Shown here: positions 1 to 5,164 of the stretch, piece after piece | Layout of the letters: every line of letters starts with the position of its first letter | Position numbering within the stretch: the stretch's first letter is position 1 | Source: Pseudomonadota bacterium | GTDB taxonomy: Bacteria; Pseudomonadota; Alphaproteobacteria; Rhizobiales; Methylopilaceae | Assembly (NCBI GenBank): GCA_023389135.1 | Contig: JAEWEX010000288.1 | Span: 1-5,526 of the forward strand | Direction: 5' to 3' | Length of the DNA: 5,526 nt | Notes under the pieces: model-generated | The model's database searches: none | The model's input: the letters and a program-made list of their open reading frames with translations, nothing else | What the model was told of the DNA's origin: nothing | Translations under genes and position numbers: made by a program

Positions 1-902
1 TGCATAAGCTGCGCAACGCGCTCAACGACAAGGCGAAGGCGTGGGAGCGGATCATCAAGATCGGCCGCACCCATACGCAGGACGCGACCCCCCTCACCCT
101 CGGCCAGGAATTCTCCGGCTACACCGCGCAGGTGGAGAACGGCATCGCCCGCATCGAGCAGACCCTGCCGAAGCTCATGGAACTGGCGCAGGGCGGCACC
201 GCGGTCGGCACCGGCCTCAACGCGCCGGTGGGCTTCGCGGAGGCCGTCGCGGAGCGGATCGCCGCCATCACGCAGCTGCCCTTCACGACCGCGCCCAACA
301 AGTTCGAGGCGCTGGCCGCGCATGACGCCATGGTGTTCAGCCACGGCGCCATCAACACGGTGGCGGCCTCCCTGTTCAAGATCGCCAACGACATCCGCTT
401 CCTGGGCTCCGGTCCGCGTGCGGGGCTCGGCGAGCTGTCGCTGCCGGAGAACGAGCCCGGATCGTCCATCATGCCGGGCAAGGTGAACCCGACCCAGTGC
501 GAGGCGCTGACCCAGGTGTGCGTGCAGGTGTTCGGCAACCACGCCGCCCTGACCTTCGCCGGCAGCCAGGGCCATTTCGAACTGAACGTGTTCAACCCGG
601 TGATGGCGTACAACTTCCTGCAGTCGGTCCGGCTGATGGCCGACGCGGCGGTGTCCTTCACCGACAATTGCGTGGTCGGCATCGAGCCGCGCGAGGACAA
701 CATCCGGGCGGGGCTGGAGCGCTCGCTGATGCTGGTGACGGCCCTGGCGCCGAAGATCGGCTACGACAACGCCGCCAGGATCGCCAAGACCGCGCACAAG
801 AACGGTACCACCCTGCGCGAGGAGGCGGTCGGCGGCGGCTATGTGACCGATGCGGAGTTTGACGAGGCGGTGCGGCCGGAGAAGATGATCTCTCCGGGAT
901 AA
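1..902 (+). CDS. fumC: Class II fumarate hydratase (fumarase C), 5' end outside window
   Basis: Catalyses reversible hydration of fumarate to L-malate in the TCA cycle; cytoplasmic, iron-independent and homotetrameric in the family. The reading frame is open from base 3 and ends with TAA at 900-902, giving 299 residues. About 165 N-terminal residues are missing compared with E. coli FumC (467 residues). Seen directly: [16 protein letters not shown] near the start, whose His (bases 72-74) matches the second-site/active-site His188 of E. coli; then [10 protein letters not shown]; then the superfamily signature [16 protein letters not shown], whose first Ser (462-464) matches catalytic Ser318 and whose Lys and Asn are intact. 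The C-terminus ends normally in EKMISPG. Signature and length separate it from argininosuccinate lyase and aspartase, although aspartase shares the fold; the [16 protein letters not shown] and NPTQCEA wording favours fumarase. No terminator hairpin with a T-run follows, so read-through into ccdAB is possible. Confidence 0.97.
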   Translation, partial: HKLRNALNDKAKAWERIIKIGRTHTQDATPLTLGQEFSGYTAQVENGIARIEQTLPKLMELAQGGTAVGTGLNAPVGFAEAVAERIAAITQLPFTTAPNKFEALAAHDAMVFSHGAINTVAASLFKIANDIRFLGSGPRAGLGELSLPENEPGSSIMPGKVNPTQCEALTQVCVQVFGNHAALTFAGSQGHFELNVFNPVMAYNFLQSVRLMADAAVSFTDNCVVGIEPREDNIRAGLERSLMLVTALAPKIGYDNAARIAKTAHKNGTTLREEAVGGGYVTDAEFDEAVRPEKMISPG

Positions 903-905
903 GGC

Positions 906-953
906 TTCCCCGGCACCGGTTCATCCGCTATTTATGCGCATGATCCTTGCGCA
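906..953 (+). promoter_or_regulatory. Candidate ccdAB promoter and twin-palindrome operator
   Basis: The 61 bases between the fumC stop and the GTG start of ccdA include an A/T-rich pocket, TATTTA (929-934), 17 bases after TTCCCC (906-911). These match the -10 and -35 consensus only weakly (about 3 of 6 each). Immediately after come two copies of the 6-bp palindrome TGCGCA, at 935-940 and 948-953, separated by 7 bases. Plasmid F CcdA is known to bind 6-bp palindromes through its RHH domain and to repress with CcdB. Two such sites over the expected transcription start, just before the AGGAG ribosome site, fit an autoregulatory operator. TGCGCA also occurs by chance inside coding sequence here (10-15 and 1665-1670), so the close pairing is the evidence, not the hexamer itself. 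The functional role is inferred. Confidence 0.4.
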
Positions 954-963
954 GGAGATGCCG

Positions 964-1188
964 GTGGGCGCGAAACGAGCGGTCAATCTGTCCTTCGATG
1001 CCGAGCTGCTGGACGAGGCCCGCAGCCTCGGCCTCAACCTGTCGCAGTCGCTGGAGTGCAAGCTCCGCGACATCCTGCGCCAGGAAAAGGAGCGGCGATG
1101 GATCGAGGCAAACCGCGCCGCGCTCGACGATTTCGACCGCTACATCGACGATAACGGCGTGTTCGGTGAGGAATGGCGGACGCTGTAG
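964..1188 (+). CDS. ccdA: CcdA-family type II antitoxin
   Basis: Antitoxin that neutralises CcdB and, through an N-terminal RHH domain, should repress its own operon. From GTG 964 the protein has 74 residues, close to the 72 of plasmid F CcdA. The N-terminus AKRAVNLSFDAELL (residues 3-16) is the DNA-binding strand and first helix. The C-terminal half, ERRWIEAN (43-50) through FDRYIDDNGVFGEEW (57-71), matches the CcdB-binding tail of F CcdA (ERWKAEN, then RFIEMNGSFADE). Start choice: AGGAG at 953-957 lies 6 bases before GTG 964, and this start makes the N-terminus the same length as F CcdA up to the strand. ATG 934 and 940 have no ribosome site, and ATG 958 touches AGGAG, so a longer annotation from 934 (84 residues) is possible but less likely. 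The stop codon abuts the ccdB start. Confidence 0.9.
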   Translation: MGAKRAVNLSFDAELLDEARSLGLNLSQSLECKLRDILRQEKERRWIEANRAALDDFDRYIDDNGVFGEEWRTL

Positions 1189-1500
1189 ATGCGCCAGTTC
1201 GACATCTTTGCGAACCGCAGCCCGCGCTCGCAAAGCCGGGCGCCCTATCTGCTGGTGCTGCCGTTCCGCTATTTTCTCGACCGCCGCACGACCGTTATCG
1301 CGCCGCTAATCCCCGAACATCTGCTGACGCCCGTCGAGCGGCTGAACCCAACATTCATCGTGGAAGAGCGGGCCGTCGTCCTGTCTCCGCTCGAACTTGT
1401 GGCGATACCCACGTCGGAACTGGCCATACTGGTCGGCAATCTGGAGTCCGAACGGGATACGATCATCGCCGCGCTCGACTTCCTCTTCACCGGCGTCTGA
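1189..1500 (+). CDS. ccdB: CcdB-family toxin (DNA gyrase poison)
   Basis: Predicted toxin of 103 residues (F CcdB has 101). Known members bind GyrA and trap the cleaved gyrase-DNA complex. Seen directly: N-terminal MRQFDIFAN first strand, central VIAPL strand followed by LTPVERLNPTFIVEE (F: VIPL, then LYPVVHI), VAIPTSEL (F: ASVPVSVI), and a C-terminal helix ESERDTIIAALDFLFTGV (F: RENDIKNAINLMFWGI). The last three residues, Thr-Gly-Val, replace the Trp-Gly-Ile that makes F CcdB toxic. Gly is kept, and chromosomal homologues such as Vibrio fischeri CcdB also carry Thr-Gly-Ile as I recall, so this need not mean loss of activity. ATG 1189 follows the ccdA TAG with no gap; GGCGGA (1175-1180) inside ccdA is a plausible ribosome site, so translation is probably coupled. 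The frame is intact, with no sign of decay. Confidence 0.9.
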   Translation: MRQFDIFANRSPRSQSRAPYLLVLPFRYFLDRRTTVIAPLIPEHLLTPVERLNPTFIVEERAVVLSPLELVAIPTSELAILVGNLESERDTIIAALDFLFTGV

Positions 1501-1509
1501 GGTCCGTCA

Positions 1510-1692
1510 ATGGCCGACATCGTCAACCTGAACAAGGCGCGAAAGGCGAAATCCCGCGCCGGCAAGGCCGCCGAAGCCAGCGAAAACCGGGTCAAATTCG
1601 GTCGCACCGGGACCGAGAAGCAGCGTGAAAAGGCGCTGCGAGCCAACGCCATCCGCACCATCGATGCGCATCGGCGCGACGACAAGGACTGA
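1510..1692 (+). CDS. DUF4169 family small basic protein
   Basis: A 60-residue protein of unknown function, recognised by the family's N-terminal pattern ADIVNLNKARKAKSRAGKAA followed by NRVKFGRTGTEK (residues 26-37) and a charged tail with DAHRRDD (52-58). It is strongly basic (8 Lys and 9 Arg against 9 acidic residues), probably helical, with no membrane segment or signal peptide. In alphaproteobacteria this family commonly follows fumC and precedes an RHH protein, as it does here apart from the intervening ccdAB. ATG 1510 lies 9 bases after the ccdB stop, and its ribosome site GAGG (1499-1502) overlaps that TGA stop, so ccdB and this gene are very likely co-transcribed. Nucleic-acid binding is conceivable from the charge, but that is speculation. 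Confidence 0.85.
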   Translation: MADIVNLNKARKAKSRAGKAAEASENRVKFGRTGTEKQREKALRANAIRTIDAHRRDDKD

Positions 1693-1698
1693 GCGGCG

Positions 1699-1923
1699 AT
1701 GACCGCCGCCATCGTCAAGCGCTCCATCTCCATCGCCGGCCACCGCACCAGCGTCAGCCTGGAGGAGCCGTTCTGGACCGGCCTCAAGGAGATCGCCTGC
1801 CGGCGGAAGGTGTCGATCCGCGATCTGGTGGCGGAGATCGACGCCGAGCGCCGCGGAGCCAACCTGTCCTCCGCCATCCGCATCCACGTGCTGGAAGACG
1901 CCCGCACCGCCCGCGCCTGCTAG
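1699..1923 (+). CDS. Ribbon-helix-helix domain protein (RHH_4 type)
   Basis: A 74-residue putative small DNA-binding protein. The pattern KRSISIAGHRTSVSLEEPFW (residues 7-26), followed by LKEIACRRKVSIRDLVAEID (29-48) and NLSSAIRIHVLE (55-66), is that of the alphaproteobacterial RHH_4 family: a strand, then two helices, then a closing SSAIR segment. Its target is unknown. It starts 6 bases after the DUF4169 stop, with AAGGA at 1684-1688 as a plausible ribosome site, so the two genes form a pair. The stop TAG is the last base triplet before the IS remnant and sits in CTAG (1920-1923), so the insertion may have set the exact C-terminus (ARTARAC). Truncation, if any, is at most a few residues, because the domain is complete. 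It is a different RHH family from CcdA. Confidence 0.85.
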   Translation: MTAAIVKRSISIAGHRTSVSLEEPFWTGLKEIACRRKVSIRDLVAEIDAERRGANLSSAIRIHVLEDARTARAC

Positions 1924-1924
1924 G

Positions 1925-1950
1925 TTCCGGACTCAATAGGGATTCCGGAC
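1925..1950 (+). repeat. Direct repeat TTCCGGAC near presumed IS end
   Basis: Two exact copies of TTCCGGAC lie 18 bases apart (1925-1932 and 1943-1950), separated by TCAATAGGGA. They lie in the untranslated leader of the transposase fragment, where the terminal repeat of the IS would be expected, and may be part of the transposase-binding end. The function is inferred from position only. Confidence 0.5.
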
Positions 1951-1989
1951 AGGGGAAGCGTGATCCAAGGTGTTTGGGAGGACACCCTG

Positions 1990-2196
1990 ATGAAGCATCT
2001 GTATTGGCTGGGCGATGCAGAGCGGCTGAAGATCGAGCCGCATCTGCCGCGTGGACGGCGTGGAGCGCATAGGGTCGACGTCCCTCGGGTGATCAGCGGG
2101 ATCATCCATATTCTTCGGACCGGCGCGCGGTGGCGAGACTGCCTGTGGGCCCGCGGTCCTGAGGCTGCCCACTTCTTCGACGACGCGACAGCCTGA
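1990..2196 (+). pseudogene. Truncated IS5-family transposase (N-terminal fragment)
   Basis: The product begins MKHLYWLGDAERLKIEPHLP and continues with RGRRGAHRVDVPRVISGIIH and ILRTGARWRDC, the N-terminal DUF4096-type domain of IS5/IS427-group transposases. After Cys51 (2140-2142) the expected continuation of the family, a GP..T.YNRF-like segment, is absent. It is replaced by LWARGPEAAHFFDDATA and a stop at 2194-2196. All catalytic DDE residues are missing, so the 68-residue product cannot transpose. ATG 1990 was chosen because GGGAGG at 1976-1981 is an ideal ribosome site 8 bases upstream; the in-frame GTG at 1960 lacks one. The gene converges on dctM, and their stop codons are 12 bases apart. 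Confidence 0.85.
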
Positions 2197-2208
2197 TCCG
2201 CGCGCCCG

Positions 2209-3492
2209 TCAGTATCCCAGCCGCCGCGGCAGCCACAGCGCGAGGTCGGGGATCGCGACCACCAGCAGCACCACGACGAACATCGCGCCGATGAACCACG
2301 CGGTCCACCGGAACGTGGTCTCGATGGGCACGCCGGCGATCCGGCAGGCGACCATCAGGTTGACCGCCATGGGCGGCGTGAATTGGCCGATGGCGACGTT
2401 GAGCGTCACCACGATGCCGAACCATACCGGGTCCCAGCCGAACGCCACCGCGACCGGTGCCAGGATCGGCATCAGGATCAGGAAGATCGAGACGCCGTCC
2501 AGGAACATGCCGACGACCAGCAGCACCACGACGATGACCGCCAGAACCATGTACTCATGGCCGCCGAAGGCGATCAGCAGGCCGGCGGCGCGGTCGAACA
2601 TGCCGAGCGTCGACCCGGCCCAGGCGAAGATGGACGACAGCGCCACGATGATCAGGATGACGCCGGAGATCTCGGCCGCCTCCACCAGCATTTCGTAGAC
2701 GTCCCGCAGCGTCAGCGTGCGGTAGACAACGAACCCGACGAACAGCCCGTAGACCACCGCGACCACGGCCGCCTCCGTGGGCGTGAACCAGCCCATGCGC
2801 ATGCCGCCGAGGATCACCACCGGCGCCATCAGTCCCCAGACAGCCTCACGCAGCGAGGGCCAGAACGGCGGGCGCGGCAGGTCCTTCTCGGCAAGACCGA
2901 AGCCGTTGCGCCGCGACAGCCACAGGGCGGGGATGATCAGCGCAAGGCCCGCCATGATGCCGGGAACCATGCCCGCGGCGAACAGCGCCGGCACCGACGC
3001 CTGCGGCACCACCACGCTGTAGATGATCAGGGCGATGGAGGGCGGGATCAGGATGTCGGTCGCGGCCGCCGCACCGATGACGCTGGCGGAGAACGGCTTC
3101 GGATACCCGGCCCGACCCAGCAGCCCCAGCATGGCGCCGCCGACGGCCGCCGCGGTCGCCGCGCTCGATCCCGAGATGCCGCCGAGGAACATGCACACGA
3201 TGATGGTCACCGCGGCCAGCGCGCCAGGCTTGCGGCCGACCATGGCGGTCGCGAGGTTGACGAGGCGGATGGCCACCCCCGAGCGGTCGAACAGCGCTCC
3301 CACCAGAACGAACATGGGCACCGCCAGCAACGGATACTTGGCGATGCCGGTATAGACGCTGGTCGGGATCGACAGCACGCCGAGCCCGGCCAGCCAGATC
3401 AGCACCGCGCCGGCGAGACCGAGCGCAACGCCCACCGGCGCGCCGATCAGCAGCAGCACCGCGAACGCGCCGAACAGGACCAGTTCCATCAT
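2209..3492 (-). CDS. dctM: TRAP transporter large permease subunit (DctM)
   Basis: The large membrane subunit carries the ion-coupled transport path of a TRAP importer, in the inner membrane. It has 427 residues, normal for the family, and is hydrophobic throughout with about 11 to 13 membrane segments. Family motifs seen: an N-terminal segment with IGAPVGVALGLAG (16-28), YPLLAVPMFVLVG (53-65), FLGGISGSSAATAAAVG (102-118), DILIPPSIALIIY (146-158), WFTPTEAAVVAVVYGLFVG (235-253), GMFLDGVSIFLILMPIL (328-344), and GQFTPPMAVNLMVACRIAGV (369-388). The last corresponds to the second conserved TPP hairpin region. The C-terminus is complete (LPRRLGY). Two adjacent ATG codons (3492 and 3489) follow the dctQ stop by 4 bases without a clear ribosome site, so translation is probably coupled to dctQ; an upstream in-frame start at 3558 would overlap dctQ and is unlikely. 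The gene ends next to an IS remnant, and no terminator is visible after it. Confidence 0.96.
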   Translation of the reverse strand: MMELVLFGAFAVLLLIGAPVGVALGLAGAVLIWLAGLGVLSIPTSVYTGIAKYPLLAVPMFVLVGALFDRSGVAIRLVNLATAMVGRKPGALAAVTIIVCMFLGGISGSSAATAAAVGGAMLGLLGRAGYPKPFSASVIGAAAATDILIPPSIALIIYSVVVPQASVPALFAAGMVPGIMAGLALIIPALWLSRRNGFGLAEKDLPRPPFWPSLREAVWGLMAPVVILGGMRMGWFTPTEAAVVAVVYGLFVGFVVYRTLTLRDVYEMLVEAAEISGVILIIVALSSIFAWAGSTLGMFDRAAGLLIAFGGHEYMVLAVIVVVLLVVGMFLDGVSIFLILMPILAPVAVAFGWDPVWFGIVVTLNVAIGQFTPPMAVNLMVACRIAGVPIETTFRWTAWFIGAMFVVVLLVVAIPDLALWLPRRLGY

Positions 3493-3496
3493 GGAG

Positions 3497-4030
3497 TCAC
3501 GCGATGCCGTCGGAACGGGCCGGCGGCAGGATGGTGGGCCGGCGAACCACGCGCACAAGATGACCGAGCGCCCGCAGCGCCACCGCCAAAGACAGCACCG
3601 GCAGCGCAGCAGTGTAGATCCATTGCGGCCAGCCCAGCGCCGGCGAGGTTACGCCGTAGCTGTACTCGTCCCAGACCAGCAGTCCGCCGAGCCAGACGAT
3701 GATGGAGAACATCGCGATAAGGGCCAGCGTGCCGGCGATCTCGGCCGCCTTGCGCAGGTGCGGCGGCAGCTTGTCGACCAGCCAGGTGATGCGGATGTGC
3801 CGGTCGCCGGCGGCCGCGACGGCGGTGCCCAGGAGCGCCACCACGACCATCAGCGCGATGGAGTATTCCTCCGTGAACGCGAAGGAGTAGTTGGTGAGGT
3901 AGCGCACGATGACGTTGGCGAGCGTCACCAGGCCGAGCAGCGCCATGGCGGCGGCGGCGGCGATCTCCTCCCATGCGAGGCTGATCCGCGTCGGCGGATT
4001 GACGCGTTGGGGTCTGGCATCCTCGGCCAT
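3497..4030 (-). CDS. dctQ: TRAP transporter small permease subunit (DctQ)
   Basis: Small inner-membrane subunit that supports DctM and helps dock the periplasmic receptor. It has 177 residues with four hydrophobic segments at about 22-45, 56-74, 96-120 and 136-158, the standard DctQ layout. Family features seen: ANVIVRYLTNYSFAFTEEYS (38-57), then a loop with GDRHIRITWLVDKLPP (75-90), and a short basic C-terminal tail. ATG 4030 is well supported by GGGAGG (4036-4041 on this strand) 5 bases upstream. The frame stays open upstream to 4405, but that part is antisense-frame shadow of dctP. The gene follows dctP by 65 bases that hold a strong inverted repeat, and its stop lies 4 bases before dctM. 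Confidence 0.94.
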   Translation of the reverse strand: MAEDARPQRVNPPTRISLAWEEIAAAAAMALLGLVTLANVIVRYLTNYSFAFTEEYSIALMVVVALLGTAVAAAGDRHIRITWLVDKLPPHLRKAAEIAGTLALIAMFSIIVWLGGLLVWDEYSYGVTSPALGWPQWIYTAALPVLSLAVALRALGHLVRVVRRPTILPPARSDGIA

Positions 4031-4059
4031 GACGACCTCCCGGAGCGATCGGGTGGGAT

Positions 4060-4090
4060 CGGCGCCGGCAGCGCGGGGCCGCCGGCGCCG
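4060..4090 (-). promoter_or_regulatory. Intercistronic stem-loop between dctP and dctQ
   Basis: Bases 4060-4069 (CGGCGCCGGC) and 4081-4090 (GCCGGCGCCG) are exact reverse complements, giving a 10-bp all-G/C stem with an 11-base loop. On the transcribed strand no U-run follows, so it is not a classical intrinsic terminator. Its place, starting 5 bases after the dctP stop and ending 29 bases before dctQ, fits an RNA element that protects the dctP message or reduces read-through. Either would give more receptor than membrane subunits, as is common for binding-protein transporters. The structure is seen; the role is inferred. Confidence 0.6.
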
Positions 4091-4095
4091 GGCGA

Positions 4096-5115
4096 TCAGT
4101 CGCCGGCGATCGCCTTCTCGGCGGTCGCGACGAGATCGGGGCCGATCGTCTGCGCCCATTTCTCGTATGACTTGCGGGTGGCCTCGACGAAGGCCTCGCG
4201 CTGGGCGTCGTCGAGCCTGACAATGGCCACGCCGTGGCCCTCGATCTCGGGCACCAGACTGGACGTCACCTCCCGGGACATGTCCGTCTGGTAGCGCGCC
4301 GCCTCCTCGGCGGCCTCGCGGACTGCGGCCTGGTCCTCGGGGGTCCAGCTCTCCCATGCGGCGCGGTTCACGGCCAGGACGAGGGGCTCGTAGACCGCCC
4401 CCCACAGCGTGATGTGCTTCTGGCCGATCTGGTGCAGCTTGTCGACGTTGAAGGTGACCAGCGCGTTCTCCTGGCCGTCGATGGCGCCGGTGCTCATGGC
4501 GGGCTGGGCGTCGGCCCAGCTCATCGTGGTCGCGTTGGCGCCGAGCTCGGCGAACATGTCGAGCAGCAGCGACGAGCCGATGACGCGGATCTTCAGGCCC
4601 TTGAGGTCCGCCGGGCTGGTTATGGGGCGGTTCGAGTTGCTGATCTCGCGATAGCCGTTCTCGCCCCAGGCCAGCGGCTCCACACCCTGGGCACGGATGA
4701 TGCCGAACAGCTCCTCGCCGAGCGCACCGGCCAGCGCCTTGTCCGCGGCGTCGGCGGAGGGGAAGAGGAACGGCATGGCGAAGATGTTGAGCTGTCGGAT
4801 CTGAGGCACCCAGTTCAGGGGCGCGGCGTAGGCCATGTCGATGATGCCCTGGCGCAGCGCCGTGAACTCGCGCGACTGGTCGCCGCCGGTCAGTTGCTGG
4901 CCGCTATAGACCTTCACATTGATGCGGCCGTCGGTCTTCTCGCGCACAAGCTCCGCCCAGCGCTCGGCGCCATGTCCCCAGGGGAACGGCTTGGCGAGGG
5001 TTGCCGACAGCCGGTACTCGGCCTTGTAGGTCTGGGCCACGGCGCCGCCATGCGACAGGGTGGCGGCGGCGATGCCGGCAAGTGCCAGGCTCAATGTCCT
5101 GAATGTGCTGTTCAC
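4096..5115 (-). CDS. dctP: TRAP transporter periplasmic solute-binding protein (DctP)
   Basis: Extracytoplasmic receptor that captures the solute and delivers it to DctQM. From GTG 5115 it has 339 residues, typical of the family. Residues 1-27 form a Sec signal peptide (Arg6, hydrophobic LSLALAGIAAATL, then cleavage after AVA before Gln28). The mature part shows family landmarks: GHGAERWAELVREKTDGRIN (47-66), VYSGQQLTGGDQSREFTALR (69-88), NIFAMPFLFPS (110-120), DLKGLKIRV (170-178) with the conserved Arg177 that usually grips a substrate carboxylate, WADAQPAMSTGAIDGQEN (200-217), and a long C-terminal helix region. GTG 5115 is chosen because GGGAG (5125-5129 on this strand) lies 9 bases upstream and the signal peptide then starts correctly; the open frame to 5253 would run into the upstream SDR gene. 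The ligand is unknown: Arg177 suggests an organic acid, but TRAP receptors vary. Confidence 0.95.
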   Translation of the reverse strand: MNSTFRTLSLALAGIAAATLSHGGAVAQTYKAEYRLSATLAKPFPWGHGAERWAELVREKTDGRINVKVYSGQQLTGGDQSREFTALRQGIIDMAYAAPLNWVPQIRQLNIFAMPFLFPSADAADKALAGALGEELFGIIRAQGVEPLAWGENGYREISNSNRPITSPADLKGLKIRVIGSSLLLDMFAELGANATTMSWADAQPAMSTGAIDGQENALVTFNVDKLHQIGQKHITLWGAVYEPLVLAVNRAAWESWTPEDQAAVREAAEEAARYQTDMSREVTSSLVPEIEGHGVAIVRLDDAQREAFVEATRKSYEKWAQTIGPDLVATAEKAIAGD

Positions 5116-5164
5116 GGCTGTTTTCTCCCGGTTTTGTTTTCTGACGATTGCCGGCGCGCCCCGT
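5116..5164 (-). promoter_or_regulatory. A-rich leader of dctP with repeated AGAAAACA
   Basis: The 49 bases between the SDR gene and dctP are unusually A-rich on the transcribed strand for this GC-rich region. AGAAAACA occurs twice, 16 bases apart (5135-5142 and 5119-5126), flanking the GGGAG ribosome site. The first part holds the palindrome GGCGCGCC (5153-5160). An unstructured A-rich leader would favour strong translation of the receptor. No convincing promoter is seen, so dctP is probably transcribed with the SDR gene. The regulatory role is inferred. Confidence 0.35.

Larger units (their letters stand above)
1924..2196 (+). mobile_element. Left-end remnant of an IS5-family insertion sequence
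   Basis: This stretch between the RHH stop and the end of dctM carries the first part of an IS5-type transposase gene and its leader. The leader contains an 8-base direct repeat, TTCCGGAC, at 1925-1932 and 1943-1950. The left boundary is placed just after CTAG (1920-1923), a plausible IS5-type target, but it is inferred: no matching inverted terminal repeat is found elsewhere in the window, so the right end has been lost. Recognisable transposase stops near 2142. The sequence from about 2143 to 2208 is not recognised and contains the deletion or recombination junction with the TRAP operon. Confidence 0.7.

Noticed and set aside
119..703. Minus-strand open frame (194 codons) opposite fumC
   Set aside because: Antisense to intact fumarase sequence containing the signature motif; the product is not family-like.
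1663..1672. GATGCGCATC palindrome as another CcdA operator
   Set aside because: It is single, lies within the DUF4169 coding sequence and is far from a promoter; probably chance.
1269..1907. Minus-strand open frame (212 codons) across ccdB, DUF4169 and RHH genes
   Set aside because: The plus-strand genes have family matches and ribosome sites; this frame spans three of them and has Arg/Ser-rich shadow composition.
1960..1989. GTG start at 1960 for the transposase fragment
   Set aside because: No ribosome site before it, and the added residues are not typical of the family, while ATG 1990 has GGGAGG 8 bases upstream.
2145..2172. Possible terminator hairpin GTGGGC/GCCCAC
   Set aside because: Only 6 bp with a 16-base loop and no clean T-run on either side; likely chance in GC-rich DNA.
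2383..3702. Long plus-strand open frame (439 codons) opposite dctM and dctQ
   Set aside because: It is antisense to clear TRAP genes; the translation is low-complexity, rich in His, Arg, Asp and Gln, and resembles no family, as expected in GC-rich DNA.
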